A stretch of 64,000 bases of DNA from Maritimibacter sp. Its GTDB lineage: Bacteria; Pseudomonadota; Alphaproteobacteria; Rhodobacterales; Rhodobacteraceae. Below the pieces are notes generated by a model. It was given only the letters and a program-made list of their open reading frames with translations. It had not been told where the DNA came from and did no database searches. The translations under genes were made by a program, and so were the position numbers. Each line of letters starts with the position of its first letter. Position 1 is the first letter of the stretch. The stretch is taken from the NCBI GenBank assembly GCA_017792445.1, contig CP051232.1, positions 3,632,001 to 3,696,000 on the forward strand. The letters run 5' to 3'. Shown one piece after another: positions 62,852 to 64,000 of the stretch.

Positions 62852-64000
62852 AGCGTTGCTCCTTCATGGGGGAGTGTGACGGACATGGTGGTGCCCTCGC
62901 CGGGCGCCGACCGTATGTCGAGGGCGCCGCCAAGCGAGACTAGCCTGTCCGTGATCCCGGTCAGTCCCTGTCCGCCGTCGGGCCGAAGTGTATTGGTGTC
63001 GGCGTCGAACCCGACCCCGTCGTCCGACACGGCAAGTATCAGGGCGTCCGGAGTCTGGCGCAGGGTCACGTCCACGGTGTCGGCCCGGGCGTGTTTGTAC
63101 GAGTTTGCCAGCAATTCCTGCGTCACGCGGTACAGGGCGGACTTGGTCGGCAGACCGACGGCATAGGACGGATCGTCGCCTGTGCTGAAGGTCACCTTGG
63201 ACCCGAACGCCTTGGTGTGATCCTCGATCGCCCGCGTGACGATATCCGATGGGGTCAGGTTGTCGATGTCCGGCAGCGCCAGCCCGCGCGAGATCGCCCT
63301 GAGTTCCGACATGGCGTTCACGACCGCGGTCCGCACGATCTCCGCATCCTCGGACTCGGCCAGCCCGGCCCCTTCGAGACGCAGGGCGATCAGCGACAGG
63401 TGCTGTGCGACGCCGTCATGCAGGTCCATCCCGATGCGCTGCATAACCCGGTCGGTCTGCGCGGTCGAGCGGCGGGCGGCTTCGATAACGCGGTCTTTCA
63501 GTTCCGTGTTCTCGCGAAGCTGCCGCCGAAGCCGCAGTTGCTGCGTCTCGATCAGCCGGCTTCCCGCGTGGACGATGCCGAACAGCAACCCGCCGCTTGC
63601 AAGGAAAACGGCGAATACCACCAGCCAAGTCTGACGACGGGCCCTAGCGATGTCTTCAATCAGCTCTTCCGCCCGCTGGTAGATTTCGAAGACCGACGTG
63701 ACCTCGCCGGTGTCGAGGTTGCGGATGGGCACGTAGACGCCGAGCAGGGGCAGTTCGATACTGGCGCCATCTGTTTCGGCGTAAAGCTCCACGAACTCGT
63801 AATCTGCCGTCACCTCGCCGTCCCATGCGCGCGTCAGAGCGTCGGAGACCGGGAACGTCTGGTCCTCCAGCGTCCGGTCGAACGAGGCAAGGATGGTCCC
63901 GTCGCGAGACCAGACCTTGTAAGTCACGATCCTCTCCCGAAGGATACCGTCGACGAAGATCCGGGTCAGCTCGTCCTTGGCGTCCGGTGACAGCGTGTCG
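62848..64000 (-). CDS. Sensor histidine kinase (HisKA_3 / NarX-like), N-terminus beyond window
   Basis: The reading frame stays open to the window edge, so the true start lies outside; a GTG at 63927 is only an internal in-frame codon. At least 383 residues are present. A periplasmic-looking sensory part (PLLGVYVPIRNLDTGEVTSVFEIYQ) precedes one helix (TWLVVFAVFLASGGLLFGIV), a coiled-coil, the HisKA_3 box with phospho-His in GMDLHDGVAQHL and the HATPase_c end (GGQGLTGITDRLVSLGG). It pairs with the overlapping NarL-type regulator. The signal is unknown. Confidence 0.94.
   Translation of the reverse strand, partial: DTLSPDAKDELTRIFVDGILRERIVTYKVWSRDGTILASFDRTLEDQTFPVSDALTRAWDGEVTADYEFVELYAETDGASIELPLLGVYVPIRNLDTGEVTSVFEIYQRAEELIEDIARARRQTWLVVFAVFLASGGLLFGIVHAGSRLIETQQLRLRRQLRENTELKDRVIEAARRSTAQTDRVMQRIGMDLHDGVAQHLSLIALRLEGAGLAESEDAEIVRTAVVNAMSELRAISRGLALPDIDNLTPSDIVTRAIEDHTKAFGSKVTFSTGDDPSYAVGLPTKSALYRVTQELLANSYKHARADTVDVTLRQTPDALILAVSDDGVGFDADTNTLRPDGGQGLTGITDRLVSLGGALDIRSAPGEGTTMSVTLPHEGATL

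Overview
This window is high-GC DNA (codons strongly G/C at third positions) with the gene content of an alphaproteobacterium, most probably a Rhodobacterales (Roseobacter/Rhodobacter-type) species. The pointers are the FDH3-type formate dehydrogenase operon with DUF3305/DUF3306 genes, the homoserine dehydrogenase - GlpX - RecJ neighbourhood, several TRAP and dipeptide-type transporters, DUF1127 small proteins and DUF1194. No phage, transposase or CRISPR array was recognised. Genus is not decidable from the sequence alone.

Layout. 1-4.35 kb: end of a peptide-type ABC importer (binding protein, two permeases, two ATPases), closed by two back-to-back palindromes. 4.4-23.2 kb: a large formate-oxidation region. 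It holds a Tat-exported multicopper oxidase, small conserved accessory proteins, a lipoate/biotin-ligase-like protein, an ApbC/Mrp Fe-S carrier, a hybrid binding-protein/cytochrome c, a 650-residue polyferredoxin, DUF3305, DUF3306, a TorD chaperone, a Tat peptide protein, the FDH alpha/beta/gamma subunits, a WD40-cytochrome c fusion, an unannotated 41-residue membrane peptide, and an NtrC-type regulator paired with a cache-domain histidine kinase. 23.3-38.3 kb: a C5 (leucine/isovalerate-type) acid catabolic island. It has methylcrotonyl-CoA carboxylase, methylglutaconyl-CoA hydratase, HMG-CoA lyase, a class III CoA-transferase, thioesterase and IclR regulator on the minus strand, divergent from an acyl-CoA ligase, a MaoC-type dehydratase and a complete TRAP transporter, then a thiolase. 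38.4-40.3 kb: a secreted RTX protein and tRNA-Glu. 40.4-49.1 kb: recJ, glpX and hom, separated by an enolase-superfamily/epimerase/LysR block and by a membrane-protein gene. 49.2-53.7 kb: MlaFE-type lipid transporter parts, alanine racemase, a DUF1194 protein and a diheme cytochrome c. 54.3-59.6 kb: ureC, then a palindrome cluster and three small genes, then ureE-ureF-ureG; ureD, ureA and ureB are absent. 59.7-64 kb: a PreA-like flavoprotein lacking ferredoxin domains, an extremely Asp-rich EF-hand exported protein, a TIGR02466-type oxygenase and a NarL-type two-component pair running off the window.

How parts work together (inference from family knowledge). The FDH subunits oxidise formate in the periplasm and pass electrons through the Fe-S beta subunit to the membrane cytochrome b gamma subunit. 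The ApbC carrier, polyferredoxin, TorD chaperone and Tat peptide protein fit cofactor maturation and export, and the regulator/kinase pair at the end of the operon is a candidate formate or redox sensor. In the C5 island, TRAP uptake followed by AMP-ligase or CoA-transferase activation would feed methylcrotonyl-CoA carboxylase, the hydratase and HMG-CoA lyase to give acetyl-CoA and acetoacetate.

Structures not explained by genes include a three-copy intergenic repeat (21.2, 45.3, 46.6 kb), a six-copy palindrome cluster (56.0-56.3 kb), an 11-bp tandem repeat (46.65 kb), and several long operator-like palindromes (4.35, 31.3, 46.4, 53.8, 60.8 kb). All coordinates and starts are hand-derived from reading frames and Shine-Dalgarno (SD) spacing.
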